The notes beneath the pieces are model-generated. The model saw only the letters and a list, made by a program, of their open reading frames with translations. It ran no database searches and was not told where the DNA came from. DNA of 64,000 nucleotides from Acanthochromis polyacanthus (lineage: Eukaryota; Chordata; Actinopteri; Pomacentridae), in contig NC_067118.1 in NCBI RefSeq assembly GCF_021347895.1, positions 41,659,255 through 41,723,254 of the forward strand, read 5' to 3'. The position numbers and the translations under genes were made by a program. Below, in pieces: positions 63,582-64,000 of this stretch; positions within the stretch are counted from its first letter, which is position 1; each line of letters opens with the position of its first letter.

Positions 63582-63583
<2 letters not shown>
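62695..63583. other. Non-coding sequence with octamer-like sites
   Basis: TATTTGCATA at 62901-62910 and AAATGCATTT at about 62930-62939 are octamer-like sites 30 bases apart. A 14-bp perfect palindrome AAGTTCGCGAACTT lies at 63283-63296. No exon is supported. Confidence 0.4.

Positions 63584-63624
<41 letters not shown>
63584..63624 (+). repeat. (CA)n microsatellite, about 41 bp
   Basis: Pure CA run. Confidence 0.96.
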
Positions 63625-63628
<4 letters not shown>

Positions 63629-64000
63629 TCCAATGAACCAAGAACAGTTGTCTAATATACATTTGGCAAATCTGACAACTTCTTTACATTTCTCGCTCTC
63701 TGTGCTTCAAAATATGCCACAATTGACGATTTATCTTACAACTTAGCGAAGAACAGGTCGTGTTTCTCTCTGCAGAAAAACATAAAGCATTGCTGCACCC
63801 TCCTGCTTTTCCCATCACTGCTCATTTCACAATAAGCCCCCTCTTCTGTTCTTCTGCTCCTCCTTTTCCTCCTTCACCGCTACCTTCATTCTCTGTGAAA
63901 GCGGGTAACATGAGAGCCGCTCTCGGAGTCTCAGGGGGCTGTAGGGGTTACAAAGGGTGATCAATATGTGCCAGAGAAAGTCTTTAGACAAGTGAAAGAA
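63625..64000. other. Non-coding sequence
   Basis: CT-rich patch at 63835-63895. No gene is visible to the end of the window. Confidence 0.5.

Overview
The window looks like non-coding DNA from a teleost fish nuclear genome. The evidence is the very dense (CA/TG)n microsatellites, some over 100 bp, and a mix of transposon relics typical of ray-finned fish: L2-like LINE 3' ends, Tc1/mariner palindromic MITEs, non-autonomous hAT elements, a piggyBac MITE, and tRNA-derived SINE-like DNA. I found no host protein-coding exon, rRNA or tRNA gene I can support. Almost all longer open frames are read-through of microsatellites, polypyrimidine DNA or A/T-rich minisatellites. The only recognisable protein similarity lies inside mobile elements: a LINE reverse-transcriptase C-terminus, a RecQ-type helicase fragment, two BED-finger transposase N-termini and a Tc1-like transposase remnant.

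Layout. 1-22.5 kb is mostly unique sequence with CA/TG tracts, a diverged repeat pair (about 4.13 and 5.86 kb), a five-unit AT-rich tandem array (7.74-8.49 kb), and several repeat-free blocks (2.8-3.15, 9.55-10.3, 11.4-12.1, 13.65-13.83, 14.6-14.96 kb) that look like candidate conserved non-coding or enhancer DNA. 22.58-29.33 kb holds a 570-bp TIR element carrying a RecQ helicase fragment and two sibling hAT elements carrying a BED-finger start. 33.7-45.6 kb is dominated by four copies of one hAT family whose centre is an expandable minisatellite, plus an 816-bp polypyrimidine tract at 37.2-38.0 kb. 46.66-48.5 kb holds two abutting LINE 3' fragments, one split by a piggyBac MITE. 50.5-55.3 kb holds more MITE, retroposon, SINE and Tc1 relics. 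56-64 kb is unique DNA with CA/TG tracts.

Four 78-bp, almost perfectly palindromic TA-flanked MITEs (17.0, 23.5, 50.5 and 55.2 kb) recur through the window. The overall picture is a gene desert or a very large intron, perhaps regulatory, with layered transposon insertions. Conservation and family names were judged by eye, without any database search.
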